From contig NC_081409.1 in assembly GCF_030272615.1 (NCBI RefSeq), positions 473,180,573 to 473,244,572 on the forward strand: a DNA stretch of 64,000 nucleotides. The letters run 5' to 3'. This document shows positions 10,511 through 22,532 of this stretch, in pieces; within the stretch, counting starts at the first letter, position 1; every line of letters starts with the position of its first letter. Under the pieces are notes generated by a model that worked only from the letters and a program-made list of their open reading frames with translations, was not told the origin of the DNA and did not search any database. The DNA comes from Cryptomeria japonica. Taxonomy: Eukaryota > Streptophyta > Pinopsida > Cupressales > Cupressaceae. Position numbers and translations under genes: made by a program.

Positions 10511-11235
10511 TCACCTGGAATATTGTGGAGTCATATTGTGCTATCATGGAGTCGTATTATTCTGTCAACCATGTCATGCTTTTGCTTGCTTGAGGGTCCT
10601 CTGTTATCTCCTAGCATGGTGTTGTGATTCTACTTGGGGATCACATGGTCGGGTGGTGGTGCCACTTTCCATCGAATGTTCTTGTTCGTACCTTCATGCA
10701 AGGATTGGCTTCACAAGTGTTCCTGTGGTTCATGACTCATGCTCTATCTCATGTTTGGAGATTATTGTTCTTTGGAGACCCATGTGGTCAATTGTACCAA
10801 TGAATTTTTGTAACCTTGTAATTTGGTTAAGTTGTAACTTTATATGTATATTGAGAGCCATGTATTGGAAGATCAATGTAATCCTAAGTTTTGGATGTTA
10901 CTTATCAGCTTTCTTTATGATTAGTGTAAATGCTTTGTTGAAGAGAAATTATATTGTATCCTTTCAATCTTTCATTGGTGTAACTATTAATGCATATGGC
11001 TTATTATGTTCTTTGAGTAATTGATGGTTAATTGGATTAATTATAATTGTGGAATTTAACTTTTAGTTTTATTCTTCGTTGGTAACCCTTTAAGGAATTC
11101 TGGTGTAAGTCTTCTACTTGTGTTATTATTGTGCATGTTGTAATTAATGCACTAAATATGATTTATACTTTTAAAAAAAACTATTTCACCCTTAGATGTG
11201 GTATTCCTTTGGGGTTCCTAGTGGGGCATTACATT

Positions 11236-11247
11236 TGGTATCAGAGC
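11236..11247 (+). other. PBS of element B (initiator Met tRNA)
   Basis: TGGTATCAGAGC lies two bases after the 5' LTR end. It is the standard complement of plant initiator tRNA-Met. Confidence 0.9.
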
Positions 11248-11385
11248 CCAAGTTTCAACACTGGGTACACTAGGTTTGTAGTGAGCCCATTCAGCTAGAC
11301 CTTTTGTGTAGGTCTTATTGTTGTGTTTCCTTGTTTTTATCCTTGTTGTTGATCTAAACCTTTTTTTGTGTTGCAGTGTTAGGTC

Positions 11386-12690
11386 ATGGCTAGGAAAGCC
11401 AAGGGAGGTGGTCGTGTTGGAGGCCGCAATAGAGGCAGAAGTGGGGGACGAGGGTGAGGTTCTGACTACCATAGTCCTTCGCCACCACCCACTCATGTGA
11501 GTGTGGATCAGGATCAGTTTGTTCATTAGGATGAACAACATTTAGAAGAGCATGTTCTCGAAAGGGAAGAGTTGCAATAGATGTTTCAGGAGGTTCTAGC
11601 TAGACTAGGCCCCAGACCCGAGGTTGATCAGCCCCTCCATGCTCAAGTTGAGGAGTTGCATTAGAAGGTTCTAGAGGAGAGGGAGAGAGAGAGGTCTCCT
11701 AGAAGGAGAGAGGTCCTAGTGGACCAGGATCCAACTATCATGGGTCACATGAGGGACTTGATGAGGTCTAATTCTCCTTTCTACGATGGTAAAGGTACCG
11801 GTCTCGAGGTAGAGACCTATCTTATCTATTTAGATTGGTGTTTCACCATGTATCCATATGGTAGCAACACCAAGGAGAGATGTGCTATTATGTGTCTCAA
11901 GAGTTTTACATCTATCTGGTGGCGGTTAGAGGAGGAGAGGATCGGTGTGAGTATTAACACCGTATCATGGGAGATCTTTCTAGAGAGATTCAGGGCACGA
12001 TTTCTCTCACCCTAGTGGAGGCATTCACAAGCAGATGAGTTCTATGCTTTGCACCAGTTTGGTTTGTCAGTGGACTAGTTTGAGCATAGGTTCTATGAGT
12101 TTAAATAGTATGCTGGTATTGGTAGTGATGAGGTGATGCTTGTTCAACACTTCTTGAGGGGTCTAAACAACTGCATCAGTGGAGGAGTGAGAGAGTTTGA
12201 GCCTGCTTCACTAGAGGTAGCTATGGTGAAAGCCAGGCTGGTGGAGCAAAATCTTGGCCGTGTGCATGGTGGTCAGTCTAGAGTGCAGAACGGGAGTGAT
12301 CCTTTCAGTGGGTCTAGAGGGAGAGGGAATCAATCCCAGACTATTGTACCTTTTAGGGGTCCTCAGGCACCCGCTAAGGGTGGTCAACAGCAGTAGCAAC
12401 ATCAGCCACTGAGACCGAAGCAGTCTTAGGGCCAGCAAGGTGGCAACTCTTAGTATCAGAAGAGAAAGAATTAGTAGAGGAGCAAGCAGAGTTTTCCAGG
12501 GTAGTCCTCTTAGAGTGCATCTCAGGCCCCTAGTAGGGGAAGCTTTTAGAAGTCCAGTGGGCCATCTGGGAGTAGAGGACCTGGTAGAGGAGCTTGCTTC
12601 ACCTGTGGAGAGTTTGGTCATATTTCCGCTTAGTGCTCTCAACATTCTCACCAGATGGGTAGCCAGAGGCCAAGAACATCAGAGCCGACA
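11386..12690 (+). pseudogene. gag: gag of element B, degenerate
   Basis: The start at ATG 11386 gives a basic Gly/Arg-rich N-terminus (MARKAKGGGRVGG). A gag core follows at about 11740-12200 (FYDGKGTGLEVETYL, CAIMCLKSFTSIWW, FLERFRARFLSP). Then come a Gln/Gly-rich linker and a CX2CX4HX4C zinc knuckle (CFTCGEFGHIS) at about 12594-12635, with a TAG inside the knuckle. The frame holds well over ten stops, mostly TAG where Gln (CAG) is expected. Gag would form the virus-like particle and bind element RNA. Confidence 0.85.
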
Positions 12691-12699
12691 GTGGGGGAT

Positions 12700-15600
12700 G
12701 CAGGTAGATCCCACAAAGTATTTGTAGTGGTGGATGGCCTCTAGGTTGAGCATCAGGGTATAGTGATTAAGGTTGTAGATGTGTTGTGTGGTATCCCTAT
12801 CTCTATACTCTTTGACTTCGGTGCTTTAGATTATTTCATTTCTTCATTCATTATGGAGCGGTGAGGGATTACATTTGCTAAGCAGGTAGATAGGTGGCTA
12901 GTAGAGTTGGCTATTGGTGTGCGTGTGTTTATCGATGCCTTCGTTCCCAGTTATGAGTTGGACCTAGGACCCTTTGTTACTTCAGTTGACCTTTGAGTCA
13001 TTCCTTTGGGGTCCTATGGAGTTTTGTTGGGGATGGATTAGCTATCATCTCACAGTGCTCGTGTAGACTATCGTCTGAAGACAATAGAGTGCTTAGATGA
13101 CCATGGTAGGAAAGTGGGGATCATTGGAGTTTATCGATTGATATCCTTACGTATGATTTCTGCTATGCAACTTAAGCAGTGCATTCATCGAGGGTGTCAT
13201 CTTTTTGCAGTTTCTCTTGAGGATGTGGATGAGGAAGAGAGTCAAGAAATCACTCTTGATGGTCACCCTATTCTTAGAGAGTATGTTGATGTGTTTCCTT
13301 TGGATATTCTCGGTATGCCTCCGAAGCGAGACATAGACTTTTGCATTGATTTGGTTCCTGGTGCAGAACCTATTTTGAGAGCTCCATATTGGATGACTAC
13401 TCAGGAGTTGAGTGAGTTGAAGTTGCAGATGGAGGAATTGTTGGCCAAGGGGTTCATTCATCCTAGTGTTTCTCCTTGGGTTGCACCTGTTATCTTCATT
13501 AAGAAGAAGCATGGTTCTCTTTGGTTATGCATTGATTATCGACAGCTGAATAAGGTAACCATCAGGAATCGATATCCATTGCCTCGGATAGATGATATTT
13601 TTGATCAGGTGAAGGGAGCCAAGGTGTTCTCTAAGACTGATATGAAATCTGGGTATCATCAGCTGTGCATTCATGATGCAAACATTCATAGGACGGTGTT
13701 TCGTTCTCATTATGGTCAATATGAGTTCACCATGGTGCCATTTGGGTTGACAAACACGCCTTCAGTTTTCATGAGCCTTATGAATGGGGTTTTTTGCATC
13801 TACCTTGATCATTTTTTCCTTGTGTTCTTGGATGACATTGATTTATTCTAGATCTATGGAAGAGCATGAGGGACACTTGCGACAGGTATTGTTGTGCTTG
13901 AGGGAGAATCAACTTTTTGCCAACCTAGCAAAGTGTGATTTCTTCCAAGCAGAGGTGAGCTATCTTGGTCATATAGTTTTGGGAGCAAGTTTTTTCATGG
14001 ATCCTTCTAAGATCCAAGCCATTGTGGATTGTCTATTGCCGACCAATGTTTCAAAGGTTCTAAGTTTCATGGGTTTGATCGGATATTACCCTCACTTTGT
14101 TTAGAGATTTTCTTGGATAGGCCACCTGATCACTTCTCTTCAGAGGAAAGGAAAGAAGTTTGTTTGGTCAGAGAAGTGTGAGTCATCTTTTCATACCTTG
14201 AAGGAAATCCTTGTTAGTGCTCCGATTTTGGTAGTCCTTGATCCATCCATAGATTTTTTGGTATGCACAGATGCTTCTTTAGAAGGTATAGGTGTAGTAC
14301 TTATGCAGGATGAACATGTGGTTTCCTATGAGTCTTGCAAACTCAAGGACCACGAGTTGGACTATCTAGTTCATGACTTGGAGTTGGCAGCTATAGTGCA
14401 TGCGTTGGTTAGATGGCAACATTTTCTGTTGGGCGTCAATTTGAGATGCATAGTGATCACCACAGTTTACAATATATTTTCATGTAGCCGAACTTGAATG
14501 CTCAACAACGAAGATGGATGGAATTCCTCTGCGAGTATGATTTTGAAGTTTGATATATTCAGGGGAAAGAGAATGTAGTGGTAGATCCTTTGAGTCATAG
14601 GGGACATGAGATTGCAGCATTGTCCCTTGGAGTGGACTTGAGAGATAGAATTCTAGGAGTTCTTCCTCTGGACACCAAGTATCAGGATATTAGAGCTGTG
14701 GCAGAGTTCGGAAAACCATTGAAGGGTAGACATTCTGGATATGATCTCAAGTCAGATGGTTTTCTTTGACATCTTGGATAGATCTATGTACCTCCTTTGG
14801 AGGGTCTTTGCATCTTGATCATGACTGAGGCCCATCATGCACCTTATTCGGCACACCCTGGTATCAAGAAGATGCACACAGATCTTAGACAAATATATCA
14901 TTGGGCTGGTATGAAATGTGACATTGTCAATTTTGTATCAAAGTGCTTAGAATGTCAGTGAGTGAAGGCAAAGCATTAGCACCCTGCAGGGCTTTAACAA
15001 CCTAATTTGGTACCAGATTGGAAATGGGATATCATTTCCATGGATTTCATCATAGGGTTGCTTGTTTCTTCACATCATCATGATGCCATCATGGTCATTA
15101 TTGATAGATTGATCAAATTTTCTCATTTTGTTCCTATTTGATTTTCTTATACAACAACAGTGGTGGCATGAGTCTTCTTGGAAGACATGGTGAGGTTGCA
15201 TGGGATCCCAAGGTGGATCATTTCTGATAGAGACCCTATCTATACTTCAGAATTATGGACCTCACTTCAGCATGCTTTGGGGACCCAGTTGAACTTTAGT
15301 TCAACTTATCACCCAAAGATCTATAGTCAGACTGAGTGTGTGAATCAAGTCTTGGAGGACATGCTTGGCATTTATATTATGGATCAGCAGTTGCGTTGTG
15401 ATGAATATCTTTGCCTTGTGGAGTTTTCTTATAACAATGGATATCATAGCTCTATAGGCATGTCTCCCTTCTAGACATTGTATGGTCATCATTGTCGTAC
15501 TCCTTTGAGTTGGGATTGGTTGGAGGATAGGGTGCATTTAGGCCTGGATATGCTTCATGAGATGGAGCAGTAGGTTGAGCAGATCCGTGGGCATTTGGTT

Positions 15601-16080
15601 GCTGCTTAGGATAGAAAGAAGAAGTATGTTGATGCTCATAGAGTAGATCATCATTTTCAAGTTGGTGACCGTGTGTTTTTGAGAGTGCATCCACGGAAGA
15701 GTCCAATCTGTTATGGAAAGGGTTCTAAGTTGGCACCTCATTTTTGTTGGCCCTTTTGAGATCCTTGAGAGGATAGGCCCTGTTGCCTACCATCTTGCCT
15801 TGTCACCAAGTTTATCCCGCATCCTCGATGTCTTTCATGTTTCTGTTCTTTGACCTTATCATCCTGATGTGTCTCATATTCTTGATTGGAATGCTTTGCA
15901 GGTTGAGGATGGGCAGCTTTCCATGGAGCCCATGCGCATTCTTTAGCATCGAGATTTGACCCTTAGGGGTCGTACCATTGACTAGGTAAGGGTCCTATGG
16001 AACCCAAATGATGAGACCTCAGTGACATGGGAGCATGTAGTGAAGATGAGAGAGCTTTATTCTTATCTGTTTTAGGCTTC
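12700..16080 (+). pseudogene. pol: pol of element B: protease, RT, RNase H, integrase, chromodomain-like tail; degenerate
   Basis: Protease: LFDFGALDYFIS at about 12808-12845, where D-S/T-G is expected, so the catalytic triplet is altered; LLGMD follows. [48 protein letters not shown] and PFGLTN, with active-site FLDD at about 13829; a frameshift follows near 13842. RNase H: DFLVCTDASLEGIGVVLMQ near 14250. Integrase: zinc-binding HPG...C..C near 14850-14960, then the catalytic core with Asp (IIDR), Asp (ISDRDP) and Glu (QTECVNQ) all still present. Tail: LRGRTID, VRVLWNP, VTWEHVVKMRELY at 15955-16070 matches chromovirus C-termini. Many TAG stops and two frame changes make it non-functional. 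Confidence 0.9.
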
Positions 16081-16094
16081 CAAGAGTAAGCATA

Positions 16095-16110
16095 GTTTTT
16101 GGGGGGAGGA
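16095..16110 (+). other. PPT of element B
   Basis: GTTTTTGGGGGGAGGA lies directly before the 3' LTR start TGTAGTACCCC. Confidence 0.85.
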
Positions 16111-18018
16111 TGTAGTACCCCTCCTCGATCAGACTCTTTTTGTATCTATGTTTGACTTGAGTTGACTATTCAGTGGAACATTATTGTATACTGATTCAGA
16201 CTTTTTCTGATGTTATTTCATGCTTTATCTGGATTCATGGTGCATTCTTTTATGTAGTATCTCAGTGCTTATGATTAATGTTATTTTTATGGATCATTAT
16301 CATGGACTGACACTTTTACTTTATACATGCGATGTGTTATTTATATGTTTCATATTTGCAAGTGTATGGGATGTGAGGGGATGATTATCCTTCACTCACT
16401 CCAATGAGATAGGGAACATCATGATTCTCCTTCATCGATGTGTGTGTCGTGTCTATTTATATACTTGTCTATATGCACATGTGGTTCATTGATGCAGAAC
16501 ATTACAGGTACAAGTACCAGGTAGGTATGGGGTATCGAATCCACCTGGTTTCACAGGTCTAAGCGTGCCTGAATTGTTTGATGGGAATGGAGGAGATAGT
16601 TGTTGGACCCTAGCTTGACCCGCGGTTACACCTCGTGTGAGCGTTGTCAGTCGGTCGTCTTTTTTGTTTGACCGGTATGTGAGTCAAAGTGCTTTAATGC
16701 TTTTGTCTTGTGAGTCATCATTTGATCATTCCTCATTTTGCGTGTTTCTATTTATTTAAATGGTTATTTAATTGAGTGAATGATGTTATTTTGCGTTGGC
16801 ATAATTATTTAATTATTATTCTCTTAAGTCTATTGATTTAATTAAATTAAGGAATTGCTAGAATTAAATGGTTAAATTGGCTTATTTTAGTGTATCAAGT
16901 TGCATTAATATAATGTGAAAATAAATAAATAATTGCCTTGCCATTTAAATGTTAAATGATTATGTTGAAAGAAAGTATTGTGAAAATAGAAATGAAATAA
17001 AAACAAAAGCTTTTCCTTTTACCTTTCCATTTGACTTTTGTATTTTATTTTGTTGGGAAAGAATTGTTTATGGAAAAAAATGTAAATCTAATTGCTTTTA
17101 CTTTTTAAATAGTTTAATCTGATTGGTTGGAAAAAAATTTAACCTAGAAGGTTTAGGTTGAAATTTACTTTTCCCATATATTCCTAGGAGTTCACGGGAA
17201 GAAGGGGGAGGCAAAATTTTGAAGGAGAAATTTCAAAATTTATTCTGGAGGAAGAGATGGAATTGGATTTGGTTTGCAAGAATTTGTATTCTTCCATCAT
17301 TTTGCTTCCTAGTTTGCCTGAAGGTTGGATAATCTCTTCTTGTTTTGCTATTTAATTTTTGAATGTTTTAGTTGCTTCTTGTGTGTTGAAAAATGTAAAT
17401 CTCTTTGTAAATTCTTGTTGAATGATTGGAATGGAAGAAAGAGTGCCTGTTATTGATGATTTTCTTGAATTCATATCAAATGTTTTCATATGGGAAAGGA
17501 ATGGTTCATTTCTCCATTTGTTGTTTGTTATTTATTTTTTTGAAAATCAAGTTCTTGAATTATCTCTTCTATTTGGGATAGAAAGAATTAGATTTAGTTT
17601 TCTGTGTGCTTTCTAGTATCTATTTGCCCAAGAATTGGGGCTTATGTTGGCAAAAATTGGTTATTGTCTCTTGCAAGATGCAAGGAATTCTTCATGTGTA
17701 ATGGAAGTGAAGAAATTTATCTTAATCCTTCTCCTATCTCTTAGATTCTCCTATGTTGCCCAAAATATTTATTTAATTCGGGCTCTTGTGTGATATTAAT
17801 TCACCATTTTCCTTATGGAAAATAATCCTTTCATATTGTTTTGGATTTTTACACTATGCTTGTGTTCCCATGAAAATGGTGAGCAAGGGATGAATTGATT
17901 TCTTATTGAATTGATTTAATATTGCTAGGGAAGAAGAGTTTTTTTTTATTAAAATTGTTTAACCTTACCCACGTGGCGGGCTAGCCCCACCATGTGGGAT
18001 AGTAGTGTCATACTACCT

Positions 18019-18090
18019 ACAGGTAGTAGCACTACCAGTTAGTAGGGCTGCTACGCGCTAGCAACGCTACCAGACGATAGGACTACTATT
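18019..18090. repeat. left half of the B minisatellite, 3' LTR copy
   Basis: The GTAGYAGCACTACC-type units match 9196 onward and break at 18090, where element C begins. The array resumes at 22464-22532. Confidence 0.6.
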
Positions 18091-18884
18091 TGTTGGCATT
18101 GCACACTCCAATGAGAATTGTAGATAATTGAAGGTATTGTCATTGATGGAAACCTTGCAATCCTATGGCACCGGCAGGCACCGACACCGACAGGCACCGA
18201 CACCAGCAGACTCTACATCGGTAGATTGTTCACCGGCAGCGACAAAGATGATTACCAGCACCCCAGCCGACAAGATTTTGATTATTGTATATTGTTAATT
18301 GTAATATATTTTTTGAAGTCAACAAGGTGTATTGTAATAAGACTCATATATAATTATGAGATCTTGTAGATCATTTCAGATGCGGACATGGTTAGAATAT
18401 TAGAGAAGTAATGTGCAAATATTAAGGCAGATTTTGGAGTAAGGTTTATGGTTATTGTATGAGTTTAAATCGGTACTGAACCTGACATAGCAGATGTTGA
18501 ACTAAAGCAATACATTATATTGGATTTGCATAATCCATTTTGTAAGTTAGTGAGACCTCTTTTGTAATTAAGCAGTGAGCTTTAGGCAGTTGGCCTTCTT
18601 GCATGTGCAGGCCCCTATTGTAAGTAATATCCATTCATTGGCTAGTGAGTGAATATTGTGGGTCACAAATCCCACCAAGTTTTTTCCCACATCGGGTTTC
18701 CTCATTAAAAATATTGTGTTATGGTGTGCTTTCTATGCTATGTTTATTGTTCATATTTACTGCATTAATTCTTGTTTACTAGTACACTATTTTGGAATGC
18801 AATTTATTTAATAAGTTCAAACAATCTATTTACTGGTTAGATACTGATTCACCCCCCCTCTCAGTATCTTTTGGAATCCTAACA
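18091..18884 (+). repeat. 5' LTR of element C (794 bp)
   Basis: It starts TGTTGGCATTGCACACTCC and ends GGAATCCTAACA. It carries a short CACCGACACCGACAGG-type repeat at 18169-18206 that is shorter in the 3' copy, accounting for part of the length difference. The TTTTTCCCACATCGGGTTTCC stretch at 18679-18701 is of the kind seen in many plant Copia LTRs. Confidence 0.9.
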
Positions 18885-18886
18885 AT

Positions 18887-18898
18887 TGGTATCAGAGC
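18887..18898 (+). other. PBS of element C (initiator Met tRNA)
   Basis: TGGTATCAGAGC lies two bases after the LTR end. Confidence 0.9.
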
Positions 18899-18955
18899 GT
18901 GGTCCTCTATTTTTAGAAGCCTAACAGCTTGAGGGAGATTCTGACATCGGTACAG

Positions 18956-19946
18956 ATGGAAAGTTTGAGAAAGCAATTGGAAATAGCTCTTTTAGATTAT
19001 GATGTAGAAAAGTTGAAGAATATCAAACTTGAAGATGATCTAAAGGCTGCACAGGAAATCATTCAAGGACTTCAGGGGAATCTTACTATTGTTAGAAACA
19101 AAGGAAGAGAACTTCATGAGAAGATACAAAATGATGATGATGAAAAGGAAACTCTTAATGATCTTGTAAGCAAGATGAAGCAAGAAAATATGACGTTGAG
19201 GAATGAGATGCAAGATATGACTATGAGGTTTTGTAAAGACATTGAAGATAGAAAGAAGAATGAAGATGACTTGACTAGAAGAATCAATGATGCTAGAACT
19301 GAAAAATCTAAGACTTAGTCATGAAAATGATATGTCAAAGAAATATCTGATTCACTTGGAACATGATAAAACTGAACTCATGAGACAGAAGGATTTCTTG
19401 GAAAATGAGTTGGCTACTGCAAATCAACATAAAGAGAAATTCAAGAAAATTTCAGAAGAACTTGATGACATGCTGAAAAATCAGAAACCTAATGGAGACA
19501 CTAATGGTCTTGACTTTGAAGTTGGTGAAAGCTCTAGTACTACAAACAATCATGATCATAGTAAACCAGTAAGACAACCTAACACCTACAAATTTAATGG
19601 GAAATGCTTTAACTGTAACAAGTATGGTCATAGAGATAATCAGTGTAGATCTAGAAACTATTAGAACACTAATGCACCCACCGGTCAATGTTCAAAATGT
19701 AACAAAATTGGTCATAATTCAGAAAACTACAGAATGAATGTAAGATGTTATGTTTGTGGAAAATTTGGACACTTATCTAATCAATGCAGAACACATACCA
19801 GCATAGGATATGGAAAGGCTATTCAGAAAAACAATGTGACTTGTTATGCTTGTAACAAGATTGGACATATTGCAAAATTCTATAGAAGTAAGGCATCACC
19901 GACAAATATTAAAGGACCCAGTTTGAAAGGTATACCAAAAGGATAA
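18956..19946 (+). pseudogene. gag-like protein of element C: coiled coil plus four zinc knuckles
   Basis: From ATG 18956 the product begins MESLRKQLEIALLDYD and runs as a long charged coiled coil. A frame change near 19290-19315 and one TAG at 19662 interrupt it. Four knuckles follow: CFNCNKYGHRDNQC (about 19606), CSKCNKIGHNSENY (about 19690), CYVCGKFGHLSNQC (about 19746) and CYACNKIGHIAKFY (about 19841). Knuckles 2 and 4 have Tyr where the last Cys should be. The usual Copia gag core (UBN2/DUF4219) is not visible before the coiled coil. The likely role is RNA packaging in particles supplied by a partner element, which is inference. Confidence 0.75.
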
Positions 19947-20001
19947 GGATAAAGGTAAAGGCAAGGTAGGTGGATTACCCAACATAAAATTAATAGATAA
20001 T

Positions 20002-21492
20002 TTGCCACCACCTCCTTCTATTACTTCACCAGTTGAAATTGTTGACACACCAACAATTGAGGATATGGAGACTACACATGAGGATACAAATCCTGATTCT
20101 GAAGTTTTATACACAATGAATATAGATACACATGAGGTCAATATTGTGGTTGATAAGGAAACGAATGGTGAGAAGAAAGATGTGGCTACTGAGACACCGG
20201 TTGACAATGTTGCAGTTGAAACACCAGCTGATAATATTGACATTGGGGTTGAGACACAACAAACTGAACAATCAGTTGATCCCCTGGTTACTGGCATGGA
20301 AACTGACGATTCCGTTAATACAAACATTGAAAAACCTACAGAGTTAGAGAAAGTGATTGATAACATAGAGAAACTAGTTGAGTTACTGGCAGTGGACAGT
20401 ACAGAGGTGCATACTGAGAAATCGGTAGTGAATACCACTAAGACATCATCAAAGAAACCGGCAGTAGAGAGCACATAGAAACCCACTAAGGTACATGTTG
20501 AGAAATATGAAGAGAAAAAGGTTGAGTCATAGGTTCATGCAGAGACAGTGCCATCGGTAACAACTGAGAAGCCTAAGCCTTTGCTGATAGAAATACAGAA
20601 ACAAACTGACCTACCAAAGGTCAATACAAGCAAAGAGGTTACTCACACCAACAGAATGCAGATTGTTAAGGTAGTTGGACAATCATCCAGTTCTTCCATG
20701 ACAAAATTCAGACCAACTATTGTAATAGAGGTATTATTAGATTCAATTAAGAAAATCATAGAGTGTAATGCACTAGCATATAAGGCTATTGATGATACCA
20801 TTCCTATTTTAAAATTGATTGCACCCAAGTGCATTGTGGAAAATAAAGACTCTTTAACTCAATTAGACACATTGTCTAAGTATATCACCGGTAACATATT
20901 GACAGTGGAACAAATAAATGAGGAGACATTTAGAGAGAAAATGAATAAGGAAAAAGAAAAATTCTTCGATGAGACAATAAAGAAGTGCACGGAACACATT
21001 GACACCCTCCTACTGGCACTAAGCAAAACAATAATGGAGTTTAACGAATTGTACAGAGACACATGCAAGACTAATATTTTGACAGTGGATATTGATAAGG
21101 AGACTAGTATAGTACATACAAAAATAAATGATATAGCTGACAACATCATTGGTTCCTCCAAACCAATATCAGTTATAGAGTAGGAGATAGTAGGTTTTGA
21201 GGAGAAACTTGAAAAATTGGAGAAGAAAAAGGAAAGAATACAATACAAGGCAAAATAACTTAAATGTAGACTCAGTCCCAAATTGGATTATCTCATCTCT
21301 TTAAGGAAAGAGATATCAGAGGCACTTGTTCAAGGACTGAAGACACCGGAAGAGAAAATGCATCACCTCACCGATACAATTCAAAGAACAAAGGCAACAT
21401 TGAAGGATAGTGACAAATTCACTAAAAGCCCAAATTTTGTATTAGCAGACATATTTCGGATTGTACCCAACCGATTACAGGGTTCTAGCTGA
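20002..21492 (+). pseudogene. second frame of element C: acidic Thr/Val-rich region and coiled coil, unknown family
   Basis: One continuous frame of 497 codons carries in-frame stops at about 20476, 20530, 21181 and 21256. The first third is acidic with repeated ETPVDNV/ETPADNI-like segments and many Thr and Val. The second part (from about 20640) is a Lys/Glu-rich helical protein with no Asp-Asp polymerase motif, DDE core or protease signature. It ends about 200 bp before the PPT, the place where Copia pol ends in full elements. I do not recognise the family. It may be an extended gag or a captured sequence. Confidence 0.6.
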
Positions 21493-21680
21493 TAACTACA
21501 CTCAATAGACATTTTAACAACCTTTGTCATTGATGCCAAAGGGGGAGTAGTAGAGAAGAGAAAAATCCAATGACTTAGAGATCATATCTGCTCAAGGGGA
21601 GCACATAGTTTTGGTAAGATTTTTGGACTTCAATTTTTGGATACAATTTTGAATTTTTCTCATGGGTATTGCCATCAATG

Positions 21681-21694
21681 CCAAAGAGGGAGAT
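21681..21694 (+). other. PPT of element C
   Basis: CCAAAGAGGGAGAT lies directly before TGTTCGCATTG. A second, similar run (GCCAAAGGGGGAG) lies at 21535-21547. Confidence 0.85.
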
Positions 21695-22463
21695 TGTTCG
21701 CATTGTACACTCCAATGAGAATTGTAGATGATTGAAGTTATTGTCATTGATGGCAACCTTTCAATCCTATGGCACCGGCAGGCATCGTCACCGACAGACT
21801 CTACACCGGCAGATAGTTCATTGGCAATGACAAAGATGATTACCGACACCCTAGCCGACAGGATTTTGATTATTTTATATTATATTTAATTTTAATATAT
21901 TTTTCTAATCCGACAAGGCATATTGTAATAAGACTCATATATAAGTATGAGATCTTGTAGATCATTTCAGATGCAGACATGGTTAGAATATTGCAGAAGT
22001 AATGTGCGAATATTAATGCAGATTTTGGAGTAAGGTTTATGGTTATTGTATGAGCTTAAATCGGTACTGAGCCTGGCATAGCAGATGCTGAACTAAAGCA
22101 GTACATTATATTGGATTTGCATAATCCATTTTGTAAGTTAGTGAGACTTCTTTTGTAATTAAGTAGTGAGCTTTAGGCAGTTGGCCTTCCTGCATGTGCA
22201 GGCCCCTATTGTAAGTAATATCCATTCATTGGTCAGTGAGTGAATATTGTGGGTCACAAATCCCACCAAGGTTTTTCCCACATCGGGTTTCCTCATTAAA
22301 AATCTTGTGTTATTGTGTGCTTTCTATGCTGTGTTTATTGTTCACATTTACTGCATTAATTCTTGTTTACCAGTACAATATTTTGGAATGCAAGGTCAGA
22401 AAATCTATTTACTGGTTAGATACTGATTCACCCCCCCTCTTAGTATCTTTAGGAATCCTAACA
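21695..22463 (+). repeat. 3' LTR of element C (769 bp)
   Basis: It aligns to 18091-18884 with roughly 9% mismatch by eye over the first 340 bp. Small deletions lie in the CACCGACAC repeat and near 22393. It ends CTAACA and is followed by the TSD CTATT. Confidence 0.9.
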
Positions 22464-22532
22464 CTATTGGTTGGTAGCAGCACTACTAGTAGGTAGTGAC
22501 TGCTACTTCCAGCAGCAGCACTACTGCAGGTA
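22464..22532. repeat. right half of the B minisatellite, 3' LTR copy
   Basis: GGTTGGTAGCAGCACTACT resumes right after element C and matches 9270-9334. Confidence 0.6.

Larger units (their letters stand above)
7296..11233 (+). repeat. 5' LTR of element B (3938 bp)
   Basis: It begins TGTAGTACCCC and ends GGGGCATTACA directly before the PBS. The short frames inside it (for example at 7369, 8607, 8785 and 10395) recur broken in the other LTR and are not genes. It carries two internal tandem repeats, listed separately. Confidence 0.92.
18091..22463 (+). mobile_element. element C: Copia-type LTR element with gag-like frames and no polymerase
   Basis: The TSD CTATT is perfect at 18086-18090 and 22464-22468. 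LTRs are 794 bp and 769 bp, both starting TGTT and ending CTAACA. An initiator-Met PBS and the PPT CCAAAGAGGGAGAT are in the usual Copia form. The 2.8 kb interior codes for zinc knuckles and coiled coils only; integrase, RT, RNase H and protease motifs are all absent and there is no room for them. This is the layout of gag-only non-autonomous elements (TR-GAG type), which depend on another element for enzymes. Confidence 0.9.

Noticed and set aside
10265-11024. Plus frames of 120 and 209 codons as genes
   Set aside because: Created by the 24 bp repeat (eight codons); the matching frames in the other LTR at 23536-24226 are broken differently.
20132-20347. 71-codon frame inside element C
   Set aside because: Alternative-frame shadow of the 20002-21492 frame.
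19896-20486. 196-codon minus frame rich in Ser/Thr/Val opposite element C
   Set aside because: Mirror of the repetitive acidic Thr/Val-rich sense frame; no domain.
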